In this document: positions 12,176 through 19,399 of the stretch, piece after piece | Numbering within the stretch: position 1 is the stretch's first letter | How the letters are laid out: each line of letters opens with the position of its first letter | IMG/VR virus record: IMGVR_UViG_3300030451_002304 | Location: 1-30,902 of that record | DNA from: a virus | Strand: one strand, 5' to 3' | DNA: 30,902 bases | The notes under the pieces: model-generated | What the model was told of the DNA's origin: nothing | Database searches by the model: none | Seen by the model: the letters and a program-made list of their open reading frames with translations, nothing else | Program-made: the position numbers and the translations under genes

Positions 12176-13462
12176 TCAAATGAACTGCGAGTAATCCTCC
12201 ATCTGCTGAGTGCCTTTGTTGAAAAGGATACGGCCCTGAGTATATCCCATGCCCTCACGCTGCTTGGCTAGAGTCCAGCGGACGTAATCAGTCCCCTGTT
12301 CCCTCTCTGATAGAGTCTGCCACAGGAATATAATGCTGTCAGCGTCCTGCTCCAAGGCTCCACTCTCACGAAGGTCGGACATAATAGGTGACCGGTCATC
12401 CCTTTCGGATTCACGGTTCACCTGCGCCAGTAACAGGACGGGTATGTCTAAGTCCTTGGCGAGTAGCTTCAACTCACGGCTGATCTCTGCGACCTGTTGC
12501 TCTCTGGATACGTTCTTGGACATAGGCTTTATCAGTTGGCAGTAATCAATAATGATTCCATTTACGTTATGCTTCCTGTGCATACCTCTGGCCGTTGCAA
12601 GTATGTGGTCCAGCCTGTATACGTTATCACGGATCCAGCAGTTCCAACCCTTTACGGTTTCGGTAGTCTCCCGAAGTGTCTGCATCTTGTCCTCTGGGGC
12701 TAGCCCGTCCTCAAACCTACGCATATGTAAGCCTGAGTTGATGCTGAAGATGCGCTTCATTATCTGGTTCACGCCCATCTCAAGATTAAAGAGAAGCACA
12801 CCATGACCAGTCGTGCATACGTTCTTTAAGAAGTTCAGGGCGTAGGCTGTCTTGCCACACCCTGGCCGTGAAGCTAGGACGCACAGTTGACCTGACCCGT
12901 ATCCGTTTCTGTACAAGACATCGTCAATGGATTGAATGCCAGTCCGCAGGTATCGAGAGTAATCTACTTTACCTATGACATCCTTATATGTTTGATCAAC
13001 AATAGTTTGCAGATTCTCTTTGTTTGGAATCAAAGAGGATATGGCATCGCACTGGCCCTGTATAGAAGTAAGGATTTCCTCGGAGTCCTTACCCTCCTGT
13101 AGGCCGTCCTTGATTATCAGCGAGAGGCGGTGGAGGTTCCGTGACTTGTAGGACTCCACCATGTCATCCATGAGTCCCTTGAAATGCAACTCACTGAGTC
13201 CCGCGTCATGCGTAGACCAGACTGAGCTAGCATCGAGTCCCTTCTGACCCTTGGACATATCCGTGAACAGAGACATCGTGCCAAGGATAACTCCCTTGGA
13301 GTCCAGTTTGCACATAGTCTCCCACATTGTGCGGGTGTCATAAGCCGTAAAGAAGTCAGCGTTAATGCCGGACTCCTTCGCCTCGTTCAACAGGGCATTG
13401 CAGCCATCGTTTATCTCAGCCTTGAGGATTGTCCCCAGTATACTCTTTTCTAATTCTTTCAT
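12176..13462 (-). CDS. dnaB-like: Replicative DNA helicase, DnaB family
   Basis: 428 residues, close to usual for phage DnaB. N-terminal domain 1-150 (EKSILGTILKAEI at 5-17), then a RecA-like motor: Walker A SRPGCGKTA (198-206), Walker B NGIIIDYCQL (301-310), the LLLAQVNR sensor strand (343-350) and SDLRESGALEQDAD (362-375), all DnaB signatures. It is expected to form a hexamer on the lagging strand and unwind the phage fork. No primase or polymerase gene is seen in the window, so it must work with host or out-of-window partners. It overlaps the upstream small gene by 47 bases. Confidence 0.95.
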   Translation of the reverse strand: MKELEKSILGTILKAEINDGCNALLNEAKESGINADFFTAYDTRTMWETMCKLDSKGVILGTMSLFTDMSKGQKGLDASSVWSTHDAGLSELHFKGLMDDMVESYKSRNLHRLSLIIKDGLQEGKDSEEILTSIQGQCDAISSLIPNKENLQTIVDQTYKDVIGKVDYSRYLRTGIQSIDDVLYRNGYGSGQLCVLASRPGCGKTAYALNFLKNVCTTGHGVLLFNLEMGVNQIMKRIFSINSGLHMRRFEDGLAPEDKMQTLRETTETVKGWNCWIRDNVYRLDHILATARGMHRKHNVNGIIIDYCQLIKPMSKNVSREQQVAEISRELKLLAKDLDIPVLLLAQVNRESERDDRSPIMSDLRESGALEQDADSIIFLWQTLSEREQGTDYVRWTLAKQREGMGYTQGRILFNKGTQQMEDYSQFI

Positions 13463-13697
13463 GGTTTTTAAGTTTTATGTTATGCTGGTTCCATTTGTCA
13501 ACTTGCGGTTCCCACTGTTCCTCGCCCTGCATTACCCATTCTTCTAAGTGGGCAAGGTCTTCAGAGTAAAGGGGTTTGTCAGAATAGATGGAGGTGAATC
13601 CATCGAATAGTCCACCCGCATCGGTTACGAATTTTACGACAACATTACAGGACTCAACCTTCTCGTTGTCCATGTTAAGCATGTAAGTGTATCTCAT
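13416..13697 (-). CDS. 93-aa hypothetical protein
   Basis: Start ATG overlaps the methyltransferase stop (ATGA). The protein begins MRYTYMLNMDNEKVESCNVV, has an acidic/aromatic middle (EDLAHLEEWVMQGEEQWEPQ) and a basic C-terminus. It ends 47 bases inside the helicase gene. No family recognised. Coupling to the methyltransferase suggests co-expression. Confidence 0.6.
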   Translation of the reverse strand: MRYTYMLNMDNEKVESCNVVVKFVTDAGGLFDGFTSIYSDKPLYSEDLAHLEEWVMQGEEQWEPQVDKWNQHNIKLKNHERIRKEYTGDNPQG

Positions 13698-15196
13698 ATT
13701 AACCTTTGGATTAATGTGACAAATGCCTTGGCTGCGGTAGCAGGAACTACTCCGTTTCCCAAGAGCCTAAGTCTGTCCACCCTACTGTTAGACCCATTAG
13801 ATGTTCGACCCAGTTGGGGTTCAGCTTGCCCGTTGCTTTCCCGCAATGACCCGCTATGTCCTCCTCCAGATTGGCTTTGTTCCGATTGGCTAGATGCTCC
13901 CGGTTCTCCTCCGTTATCTCTGGGTGAACCTTGTTGGCTCTTGGTGTCGGCCACGACTCTTGGCTCTTCCCACTCTTGTTGAGCTTCGCCCGGTCTGGCT
14001 GGCCAACGATGGATGGGTGGTTGCTCAATCCAACCTGACCGAAGTTCGGTTGGTTGCCTATCTTGGTCCCCTCCGCTGTTGTTGGTGTTGGCCAGTTCTT
14101 GACTTGACCGCCCAGATAGAGAGCTTTCGGGTTTTCCTTTGTCCCTGCGTAGTCGCTCCCCTTGGCATCGTTGGCTATCGGAGTTGCCCAGTTCTGAGGT
14201 TGCATTACTTCCTCTCTGAGGTTCTTGCACCCGCCCTTCTTGGCTTTCTCTGACCTCTCCTCTGGCTTTCTCACTACATTCAGATGATCCATCGTGCTTG
14301 GCGTTGCCCAACTCTTCACTTGAGTGCTGAGTCCGTCCCCGCTTGTCTTGCTCGCTCCCTTGCGGTTGTGATTCCCGCATACATTCGGCGTTGCCCAGTT
14401 CTTCTGTTTCTCCTCCTCCAGTAGGGCTATCTTTTCTCTGAGTTGAATGTTGTTCCACTTGCCGGACTTGATCTGATCCAATCTCATCCCCCCCGACACT
14501 TCCGCAATCGTTGGAGTAGGCCAGTTCTCCTCGTGGGTCTCTACTGCATCCCGCAGTTTTGCTCCGAAGGTTTGATTGCTCCTGTGCCTCTTGCTCTTGA
14601 AGCCCTCGTTGGTCATCTCCGTTTCGATACGTCCGCCCTCCGCGTCCGATGTCCTCGCTGTTGGCCATCCCAAGGATGAAGACTCGCTTTCTCTGATGAG
14701 GTGCGCCGACTTCTTCCGCTGAGAATATTCCTGCCGTTGCTCGGTAACCCATTCCTTCCAACTCTCTGAGGACATACTGGAGAACTGGCTCTCCGTCCCC
14801 AGTTTTGCAGGAGAGGATTCCCTGTACGTTTTCAAGGAAAACAATTCTAGGTTGGCACTCTCTGATTCCGTCTGCGATGTAGGGGAAGAGGTGTCTTGGG
14901 TCTTCAGTAGCTTGACGCTTTCCAGCAGCTGAGAATGGCTGACACGGGAATCCTCCAGAGAGGATGTCCACGAGTCCACGAAACTTTCTGTAAGGGAAGG
15001 TTTTAACGTCCGTGAACACAGGTGCTGCATCCAGTTCTCCCGCTTCCATCTTTGCAACCAAGTTCGCGACAGGGAATCCTTCCCTCTCCACGTAAGCGAT
15101 TTCTCGCAGATTTGGGAGAACTCTTCTGAGTCCAAGCCCAATGCCTTCGTATCCTGAGCATAAGCTGAGGTGTGTAATTGTTTTGGTAATATCCAC
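13694..15196 (-). CDS. dcm-like: DNA (cytosine-5) methyltransferase
   Basis: 500 residues from a GTG start; no in-frame ATG exists between an upstream TGA and motif I. Motif I LSLCSGYEGIGLG (10-22), motif IV GGFPCQPFSAAGKR with catalytic Cys85, motif VI LENV (121-124), motif VIII QRKRVFILG (168-176), and motif X LLGNGVVPATAAKAF near the end. Between VIII and X, where the target-recognition domain should be (about 178-470), the protein is a hydrophilic Gln/Ser/Gly/Arg-rich chain with repeated ELGNA/ELANT units and no obvious fold. That same DNA carries a second long frame (13747-15198). Likely methylates phage DNA against host restriction; its specificity cannot be read. Confidence 0.9.
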   Translation of the reverse strand: MDITKTITHLSLCSGYEGIGLGLRRVLPNLREIAYVEREGFPVANLVAKMEAGELDAAPVFTDVKTFPYRKFRGLVDILSGGFPCQPFSAAGKRQATEDPRHLFPYIADGIRECQPRIVFLENVQGILSCKTGDGEPVLQYVLRELEGMGYRATAGIFSAEEVGAPHQRKRVFILGMANSEDIGRGGRTYRNGDDQRGLQEQEAQEQSNLRSKTAGCSRDPRGELAYSNDCGSVGGDEIGSDQVRQVEQHSTQRKDSPTGGGETEELGNAECMRESQPQGSEQDKRGRTQHSSEELGNAKHDGSSECSEKARGEVRESQEGRVQEPQRGSNATSELGNSDSQRCQGERLRRDKGKPESSLSGRSSQELANTNNSGGDQDRQPTELRSGWIEQPPIHRWPARPGEAQQEWEEPRVVADTKSQQGSPRDNGGEPGASSQSEQSQSGGGHSGSLRESNGQAEPQLGRTSNGSNSRVDRLRLLGNGVVPATAAKAFVTLIQRLI

Positions 15197-15198
15197 AT
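13747..15198 (-). CDS. Overlapping 483-aa frame with WPTP repeats inside the methyltransferase gene
   Basis: Same strand, shifted frame, open from ATG 15198 to TAG 13747, nearly the whole methyltransferase length. Its ATG overlaps the methyltransferase GTG (ATGTG). It is protein-like: LTWRGKDSLSRTWLQRWKRE near the N-terminus, then Trp-Pro/Ala-Thr-Pro units (GWPTART, NWPTPTI, NWATPNV, SWATPST, NWATPIA, NWPTPTT, SWPTPRA), and a C-terminus LNPNWVEHLMGLTVGWTDL. I recall WPTP...LNPxWVExLMGxPxGWT proteins in phages, often labelled methyltransferase or hypothetical. The LMGxxxGW motif looks like the LxGFP of C5-methyltransferase motif IX. It may be a separate protein or a frameshift product. Certain: the long frame exists. 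Uncertain: that it is translated. Confidence 0.65.
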   Translation of the reverse strand: MWILPKQLHTSAYAQDTKALGLDSEEFSQICEKSLTWRGKDSLSRTWLQRWKRENWMQHLCSRTLKPSLTESFVDSWTSSLEDSRVSHSQLLESVKLLKTQDTSSPTSQTESESANLELFSLKTYRESSPAKLGTESQFSSMSSESWKEWVTEQRQEYSQRKKSAHLIRESESSSLGWPTARTSDAEGGRIETEMTNEGFKSKRHRSNQTFGAKLRDAVETHEENWPTPTIAEVSGGMRLDQIKSGKWNNIQLREKIALLEEEKQKNWATPNVCGNHNRKGASKTSGDGLSTQVKSWATPSTMDHLNVVRKPEERSEKAKKGGCKNLREEVMQPQNWATPIANDAKGSDYAGTKENPKALYLGGQVKNWPTPTTAEGTKIGNQPNFGQVGLSNHPSIVGQPDRAKLNKSGKSQESWPTPRANKVHPEITEENREHLANRNKANLEEDIAGHCGKATGKLNPNWVEHLMGLTVGWTDLGSWETE

Positions 15199-15244
15199 TA
15201 ATAATCTTTCTAATTTGTTTGTTGGTTCATTTAATTGAGAAGTA

Positions 15245-15278
15245 ATAAAAAGGGGAGAGGCATGACCCCCTCCCCCTT
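15245..15278 (-). terminator. Intra-operon terminator/attenuator before the methyltransferase
   Basis: On the minus strand GGGGAGGGGG and CCTCTCCCC pair around TCATG, followed by TTTTTATTACTT. It sits in the 98-base gap between the SSB-like gene and the methyltransferase and should lower or gate downstream expression. Confidence 0.75.
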
Positions 15279-15294
15279 GATAGTCAATCAATCC

Positions 15295-15561
15295 CTAAAA
15301 AGGATCGTCCCCAATGGGAGCCGCTGTAGGCTGATTAGGGATGCCGTCCCTGCGGTATTGCTCTGGCTGTTTGTCCTCATCGAGACGAGTCAAACGGATG
15401 TTCATAACAGGGCCAGACTTACTCTGGTTCTTCCAAGCCGCGGCACGGTATTTACCTGGTGCAGTGACTTCGATTGTTCCTGTTGCGTGAGGCGATGAAT
15501 CGGACTCACGTTTGCTTTCTGGGAATAGAACCCCAGTATTTTCGTTGTTGTACTTTGGCAT
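15295..15561 (-). CDS. 88-aa SSB-like protein (DUF736-like)
   Basis: The core YRAAAWKNQSKSGPVMNIRL resembles the KxxAAWxxxSxxGxxxxSVxL strand pair of DUF736 and of small OB-fold ssDNA-binding proteins. The last residues GDDPF copy the acidic-Pro-Phe tip of bacterial SSB, which recruits partner proteins. It lies 12 bases downstream of the ERF annealing gene, a usual place for a phage SSB. Probably coats ssDNA during recombination and replication; the fold is inferred. Confidence 0.6.
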   Translation of the reverse strand: MPKYNNENTGVLFPESKRESDSSPHATGTIEVTAPGKYRAAAWKNQSKSGPVMNIRLTRLDEDKQPEQYRRDGIPNQPTAAPIGDDPF

Positions 15562-15572
15562 TGTATTATTGG

Positions 15573-16049
15573 TTAGAAATCAAAGTCCGAGTCAGCGTTG
15601 GCTGGCTGGCTTATCTTCTTGGTTTGTGTTGTTGGCTTCTTGCCGTGATCATTGGTAGCATCAGCGTCCTTTGTATCGTCGATAGCAAAGAGTCCGTTGA
15701 GTGCGTATTTACGAGCGTAGGAACTAGCTGACCCAGTAATTTGTGAGTCATCCATACCCTTGCGAGTCTCTGATTCTCTAGCGAATCCATTTGCTTGGAT
15801 GGTGTATTCACCGCCTTCTGTACAGGCTAGCACAGCCATGGCCTTGACGTATATACGTCCACCTACTTCGACTACATCGTCAGTGATAACAAGCGTGCAA
15901 TTCCACTCAGCGAGCAGAGGTTTGACGGCTGTTAGTATATCTTCAGCGGAACGGTAAGCGTACCCGCCGAACTTATTAGTCTGCCCCTTCGGAGCTTTAA
16001 GGGATGACTGAATCCCTTTGAGTTTTGAATGAATATTCAATTTATCCAT
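15573..16049 (-). CDS. erf: ERF-family single-strand annealing protein
   Basis: 158 residues. YAYRSAEDILTAVKPLL (30-46) and GMDDSQITGSASSYARKYAL (98-117) followed by NGLFAIDDTKDAD are the hallmarks of the ERF superfamily (P22 Erf type), which forms rings on ssDNA and anneals complementary strands. The C-terminal tail is Thr/Lys/Gln-rich and ends SDFDF, an acidic aromatic tip like that of SSB. It works with the nuclease at 17520-18299 and the SSB-like protein. Its start overlaps the resolvase gene by 8 bases. Confidence 0.93.
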   Translation of the reverse strand: MDKLNIHSKLKGIQSSLKAPKGQTNKFGGYAYRSAEDILTAVKPLLAEWNCTLVITDDVVEVGGRIYVKAMAVLACTEGGEYTIQANGFARESETRKGMDDSQITGSASSYARKYALNGLFAIDDTKDADATNDHGKKPTTQTKKISQPANADSDFDF

Positions 16050-16482
16050 GTTTATGTTTAGTTAGTTCACGGAATAGTTTGGTTCGTTCTGAGGCATTAG
16101 AACATTCCATGAGTTGTTTTCGTTTTGCCCCTAGATCAACTAAAATGCCCTTCTGTTTTTCGGATGTCAAGGCTTTAAATTTTTTTGTAAGTTGAGTCAA
16201 TCCCACGGGGTGCAATACATCTAGTTGCTCCTGTTCTAGGTAGTCCGCTATGCCGCGCAGCACGGCGGGTAAATGACTCTGGCTGATCTGGCATCTGCGA
16301 TAAGCGAAGTTCTCAATCTTACCTAACAAGGCGTTGCCTACCCTTGATACTACACCGCGGACCATACCGGACTGATGGCAGTGATCCACCACCCAGTCCG
16401 ATGTCTTTCGCAGTATCAGTGGACAAGTTTTGGGCTGATGTTTGACCCTCCAGTCCTTGAGTTTATTTTGTGGAAGATACAT
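16042..16482 (-). CDS. Endonuclease VII-like Holliday junction resolvase
   Basis: 146 residues with VVDHCHQSGMVRGVV (31-45), GN at 49-50 and LLGKIENF: the His-Me finger core of recombination endonuclease VII (D33, H34, H36, N50). The structural zinc ligands seem reduced: C20xxI where CxxC is expected, and SRVGN where CxxCN is expected. Variants without these cysteines do occur in phages, so it may still be active. Expected to cut branched DNA before packaging. Neighbours are ERF and a PD-(D/E)XK nuclease. Confidence 0.8.
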   Translation of the reverse strand: MYLPQNKLKDWRVKHQPKTCPLILRKTSDWVVDHCHQSGMVRGVVSRVGNALLGKIENFAYRRCQISQSHLPAVLRGIADYLEQEQLDVLHPVGLTQLTKKFKALTSEKQKGILVDLGAKRKQLMECSNASERTKLFRELTKHKHG

Positions 16483-16648
16483 CTAGCTCCGTGAGTAAAT
16501 CCTTCAGGGCTTTCTTCTCTTGCGTTAGGTTCTTACGTTGCTCCATCATCCTTTCGATTCTGAAGGAAAGAGTCCGTGACTCCTGTCGGATCATATCAAT
16601 CCTAGTCTGTATTCTTTCGACGTTACTTTCTACTTGTGACATACTCAT
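16463..16648 (-). CDS. 61-aa coiled-coil protein
   Basis: ATG at 16648 follows the upstream TAA by one base; a longer version from 16684 would overlap the nuclease gene. The sequence (MSMSQVESNVERIQTRIDMI, then ERMMEQRKNLTQEKKALKDL) is a continuous amphipathic heptad helix, probably a dimer. It overlaps the resolvase start by 20 bases. Function unknown. Confidence 0.6.
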   Translation of the reverse strand: MSMSQVESNVERIQTRIDMIRQESRTLSFRIERMMEQRKNLTQEKKALKDLLTELDVSSTK

Positions 16649-16649
16649 A

Positions 16650-17120
16650 TTATTTTTTGAAGGGACGGAGTTGGCTCTGCTCAAGTGCGTAACCTTTTCC
16701 GTAACCTAGATCCTTTATGTTTTTCTTGTTTATTAGTTCCTTCTTCCAGCACCAGCCAACCATCTTTACAGTCCAACGATCCGGCGTGATGCACATGATA
16801 TACATATCTACATCGGGGTTGTCCTTGAGAGTTGCCAGTAGCTTTCCGAGGGCGTGGTGAGTGCTTTTGACATCGTAGGAGTAACCGTTCATTACCCCAT
16901 CGGCTGACCCGGTGCGAGGGCTAAGGCCGAGATCAAAAAATACATTGAAATGTTTGGCTACGGCGTACTCAGCGGTAACGCCTTGGGCATCTATATCTAG
17001 GCCGGCCATGTCGGTTCGCTTCATGTCCTTGACATTGTTGCCTCTAGACAGCACGGACCGCAGGTGTCCTACGTGCTGGCACATCATGACTTCGTCGTCA
17101 GTTAAATTAATCTCTATCAT
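16650..17120 (-). CDS. PD-(D/E)XK-like nuclease, 156 aa
   Basis: Start 17120 (MIEINLTDDE) is chosen over 17147 because it reduces overlap with the upstream gene. QGVTAEYAVAKHF (helix with E51), GSADG (D74) and YSYDVKST (D83-x-K85) are spaced like the Glu, Asp and D/E-x-K residues of restriction-like nucleases. The strand MYIMCIT follows. It probably cuts DNA in recombination, repair or host-DNA breakdown. I cannot assign a subfamily. Confidence 0.65.
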   Translation of the reverse strand: MIEINLTDDEVMMCQHVGHLRSVLSRGNNVKDMKRTDMAGLDIDAQGVTAEYAVAKHFNVFFDLGLSPRTGSADGVMNGYSYDVKSTHHALGKLLATLKDNPDVDMYIMCITPDRWTVKMVGWCWKKELINKKNIKDLGYGKGYALEQSQLRPFKK

Positions 17121-17517
17121 TCCGTGATTCCATTTTTGTATAAACATCTATTATCTTTAATGCCTTTTCATTATATTCTTTGATGATGTTTGGTGTTGGT
17201 TCTGGTCTATCGTCCGTCCAGTTACCCCTCATGATTGAGTCCCTAAGGACTATGAGTCCAGTAATGGCGTGAGATATATGATGTATGCCTGAGTCAGGAT
17301 CATTGTCCTCCCCCTCATACCATGCGGCTAGATGTCTAAACGCGGCATCGTAATACACGGATCCGCGAACCCCTACATCCCTCCAGTTAAATCTACCATA
17401 CTTTAGGTCGCCGTGAAGTTTAACTAGCCCAGCCTCAAGTAGCACGTTTACCGGCATACCTGAGATTGGAACCTTTTTAATTCCACACGCATCTTTTGGG
17501 TTAGTTTCTTTGCTCAT
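17107..17517 (-). CDS. dATP/dGTP diphosphohydrolase-like (MazG-type, DUF5664-like)
   Basis: 136 residues. NPKDACGIKKVPISGMPVN, YGRFNWRDVGVRGSVYYDAA, RHLAAWYEGEDNDPDSGIHH and GNWTDDRP match the family renamed dATP/dGTP diphosphohydrolase N-terminal domain, related to MazZ of phages with modified adenine. The acidic EGEDNDPDSG plus His-His cluster is the likely metal site. It could adjust deoxynucleotide pools. No PurZ gene is seen, so there is no evidence for 2-aminoadenine DNA here. Confidence 0.85.
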   Translation of the reverse strand: MSKETNPKDACGIKKVPISGMPVNVLLEAGLVKLHGDLKYGRFNWRDVGVRGSVYYDAAFRHLAAWYEGEDNDPDSGIHHISHAITGLIVLRDSIMRGNWTDDRPEPTPNIIKEYNEKALKIIDVYTKMESRNDRD

Positions 17518-17519
17518 AG

Positions 17520-18299
17520 TTATTGTTTTACTTCGGGTTCCATTCGTAGCATCCAGTAAAGGTTAGCCGCGGCTTTGGCTACACGGATACCCCACTGGCT
17601 TTCTTCGTCCGTCCACTCGTAGTGCATATGTTCTGCCGTCTCGCAGTCCACTATGACGGATCTTATCTTGGGCAGGTAAGGCAACTTTTGTAAGTGCATT
17701 AACATAAACGCTTCAATCGCTAGCTGACAGCAATCCTTCTGGTATCGTTTAGCCTTACCCTTAGTATTTACACGGCACTTGTAGTCCGCGAGAAAGATTC
17801 TGGAGTCCTTGATTCCTACGAAGTCAACGGAGCCGGCAATCTTGATGCCCCCGTGACTGACTACTTTCTCGCAGCCCAAGGCTTGGACATTGTTGTCATC
17901 AATCCAGTCCAAAAAAGGAGAAGCCCACTTGTCCCAGCATGACTTACCGGGGTGTTCGTCAATGCCTAGCACGTGGTGATTTATCATACGCTCGATAGTT
18001 CCGTGAACCGATGTACCGAACTCATGCGATGGTATCAACTCACCGTCCTTTGGATGCGGTCTAGTTCCGTAGACCATCTCTGCAAGATTAGCCCAAGGCA
18101 AATCCGGATGCTCTCTGGCTAAGTCCGTCATCATTTTTGGCTTGTAGACTTCATCAAGGAATGAGTCCTTGACTATGCCCAGCACGGTCGTGACCGATGG
18201 GTAAACGTCTGCTCCAGCTTTACGAGCCTGTGCAGGAGTCCCCACCTCGGCCTCAAACTGAGGCTCCGATGGGTTCTTGCAGTTATAGAAGTGACTCAT
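17520..18299 (-). CDS. PD-(D/E)XK exonuclease (RecB/Cas4-like)
   Basis: 259 residues. SHEFGTSVHGTIERMI (91-106, His99 and Glu103), IAGSVDFVG (D159), IFLADYKCR (D172-x-K174) and YQKDCCQLAIEAF (Gln/Tyr motif 186-198) are the ordered motifs of the RecB/Cas4 nuclease domain. VYPSVTTVL near residue 33 is the usual N-terminal strand. It probably resects DNA ends to feed the ERF annealing protein. Start overlaps the upstream stop as ATGA. No Cas4-type Fe-S cysteine cluster is clear. Confidence 0.88.
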   Translation of the reverse strand: MSHFYNCKNPSEPQFEAEVGTPAQARKAGADVYPSVTTVLGIVKDSFLDEVYKPKMMTDLAREHPDLPWANLAEMVYGTRPHPKDGELIPSHEFGTSVHGTIERMINHHVLGIDEHPGKSCWDKWASPFLDWIDDNNVQALGCEKVVSHGGIKIAGSVDFVGIKDSRIFLADYKCRVNTKGKAKRYQKDCCQLAIEAFMLMHLQKLPYLPKIRSVIVDCETAEHMHYEWTDEESQWGIRVAKAAANLYWMLRMEPEVKQ

Positions 18300-18676
18300 A
18301 TTTCCTCTTGATCGAGGATGAAGTTAAGTGCGTCACGAAGAGCATCAAGGTCTGAGCATTCAGCCTTGACATAATCGATTGTGCATAGTTCTTGATCGCC
18401 CTCAGGGTTTACAATCACTATAGTCTTAGTCTTTGGATCTATTATATTGTTTACATACAAAGCCCGTAGATGTCTTTGTGCCATCAAAGCAAGTAGCTGT
18501 GTGTCACTGCGAGGCTCTAGCTCGGTCTGGATTGGCATGATATACCGATCCCCAGCTTCAAGTTGTCCGATGCGAGCATCAGAGAATCTGCCACGGAGTC
18601 CCACGGCTGATACGATTTCATCATGAGGCAAACCTATGGCTGGCCCATCTGGATACGTGTGTATTTTTATTTTCAT
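18296..18676 (-). CDS. 126-aa hypothetical protein
   Basis: Begins MKIKIHTYPDGPAIGLPHDE. Contains FSDARIGQLEAGDRYIMPIQ and an acidic C-terminus (SDLDALRDALNFILDQEE). Coupled (ATGA) to the RecB/Cas4-like nuclease, so it may act with it. Preceded by an AACTAACTAAACAT leader and a candidate promoter about 130 bases upstream. No family recognised. Confidence 0.7.
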   Translation of the reverse strand: MKIKIHTYPDGPAIGLPHDEIVSAVGLRGRFSDARIGQLEAGDRYIMPIQTELEPRSDTQLLALMAQRHLRALYVNNIIDPKTKTIVIVNPEGDQELCTIDYVKAECSDLDALRDALNFILDQEEI

Positions 18677-18874
18677 ATGTTTAGTTAGTTGGTTTTATGT
18701 AGGCATAGCTTCACTTAAAAACTATGCAGGAAAATTCTAGTAACACGGTTGGATCATTCTAGTGGCATGGTGGAGTATATGATTACATAACTTACACCCA
18801 ATTCCATATAAGGATACCCTAGCTTTTATGTCAAGTAGAAGTTTGGTAAGTGATTCAAGTTCAAAGATATTTAG
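18677..18874 (-). other. 198-base gap: leader region without a gene
   Basis: No credible gene. It holds a leftward promoter candidate, a TTGGGTGTAAG element shared with the small-gene cassettes, two copies of ATTCTAGT (plus strand) 22 bases apart, and the AACTAACTAAAC leader just before the start at 18676. Confidence 0.6.
18805..18834 (-). promoter_or_regulatory. Candidate sigma70 promoter, leftward
   Basis: On the minus strand TTGACA (18829-18834) is followed after 18 bases by TATATG (18805-18810). It would start transcription near 18798 and drive the nuclease/ERF/methyltransferase/DnaB run with a leader of about 120 bases. Confidence 0.5.
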
Positions 18875-19351
18875 CTATCCTACACGCTTGTCAGTATGCG
18901 GTAAATTTAACCGCCCCTTGGCTGCGTAGTATTGGTTCAGGCTTATCGTGCTATCCTTTACAAGGTCCTTGAGAAGTCCGCGACCCATGCGGACTAACTT
19001 GTTTATCCTCCTGGCTTCATCGTTTATCCTCTTGGTGTCTTTATCCTTTTTAGCCTTCAGCATCTTGGTGCTGTAAATGCCGCGCCGGACTGCGAGGTGA
19101 CGGAGTGCTTCTGGCCTACCTTCCCACGGAGTCCCTAGGGCGGCGTTGCCCCAGCTCATTTTCTCTTGCTCGATTCGCTTGATTACTAGCGACAGCCAGT
19201 TAGCCTCGGCCTCTGGATCAACGCAGATTTTTTGCCTGTTAGGTCTGCGCTGCACGGCATCGGTTATGTCGCCGGTCTTTAAGAGTTCGCGATATTTTTC
19301 TGTCATGGACTGGCAAAAAGCCAGGGTGGATCGTGCTGATTCGTTATACAT
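18875..19351 (-). CDS. 158-aa hypothetical protein
   Basis: Helical, basic protein (MYNESARSTLAFCQSMTEKY; KMLKAKKDKDTKRINDEARR; NKLVRMGRGLLKDLVKDSTI). LGTPWEGRPEALRHLAVRRG in the middle is the most distinctive part. Preceded by the usual TAACTAACAACAACTAAAT leader. No family recognised; possibly DNA-binding from its charge. Confidence 0.65.
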   Translation of the reverse strand: MYNESARSTLAFCQSMTEKYRELLKTGDITDAVQRRPNRQKICVDPEAEANWLSLVIKRIEQEKMSWGNAALGTPWEGRPEALRHLAVRRGIYSTKMLKAKKDKDTKRINDEARRINKLVRMGRGLLKDLVKDSTISLNQYYAAKGRLNLPHTDKRVG

Positions 19352-19399
19352 ATTTAGTTGTTGTTAGTTATTAAATGGTGAAGTAACAGGACTAATGCG

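Noticed and set aside
17107-17517. Evidence for 2-aminoadenine (Z) DNA from the MazZ-like gene
   Set aside because: No PurZ or DatZ gene is visible, and this family is common in phages with normal adenine.
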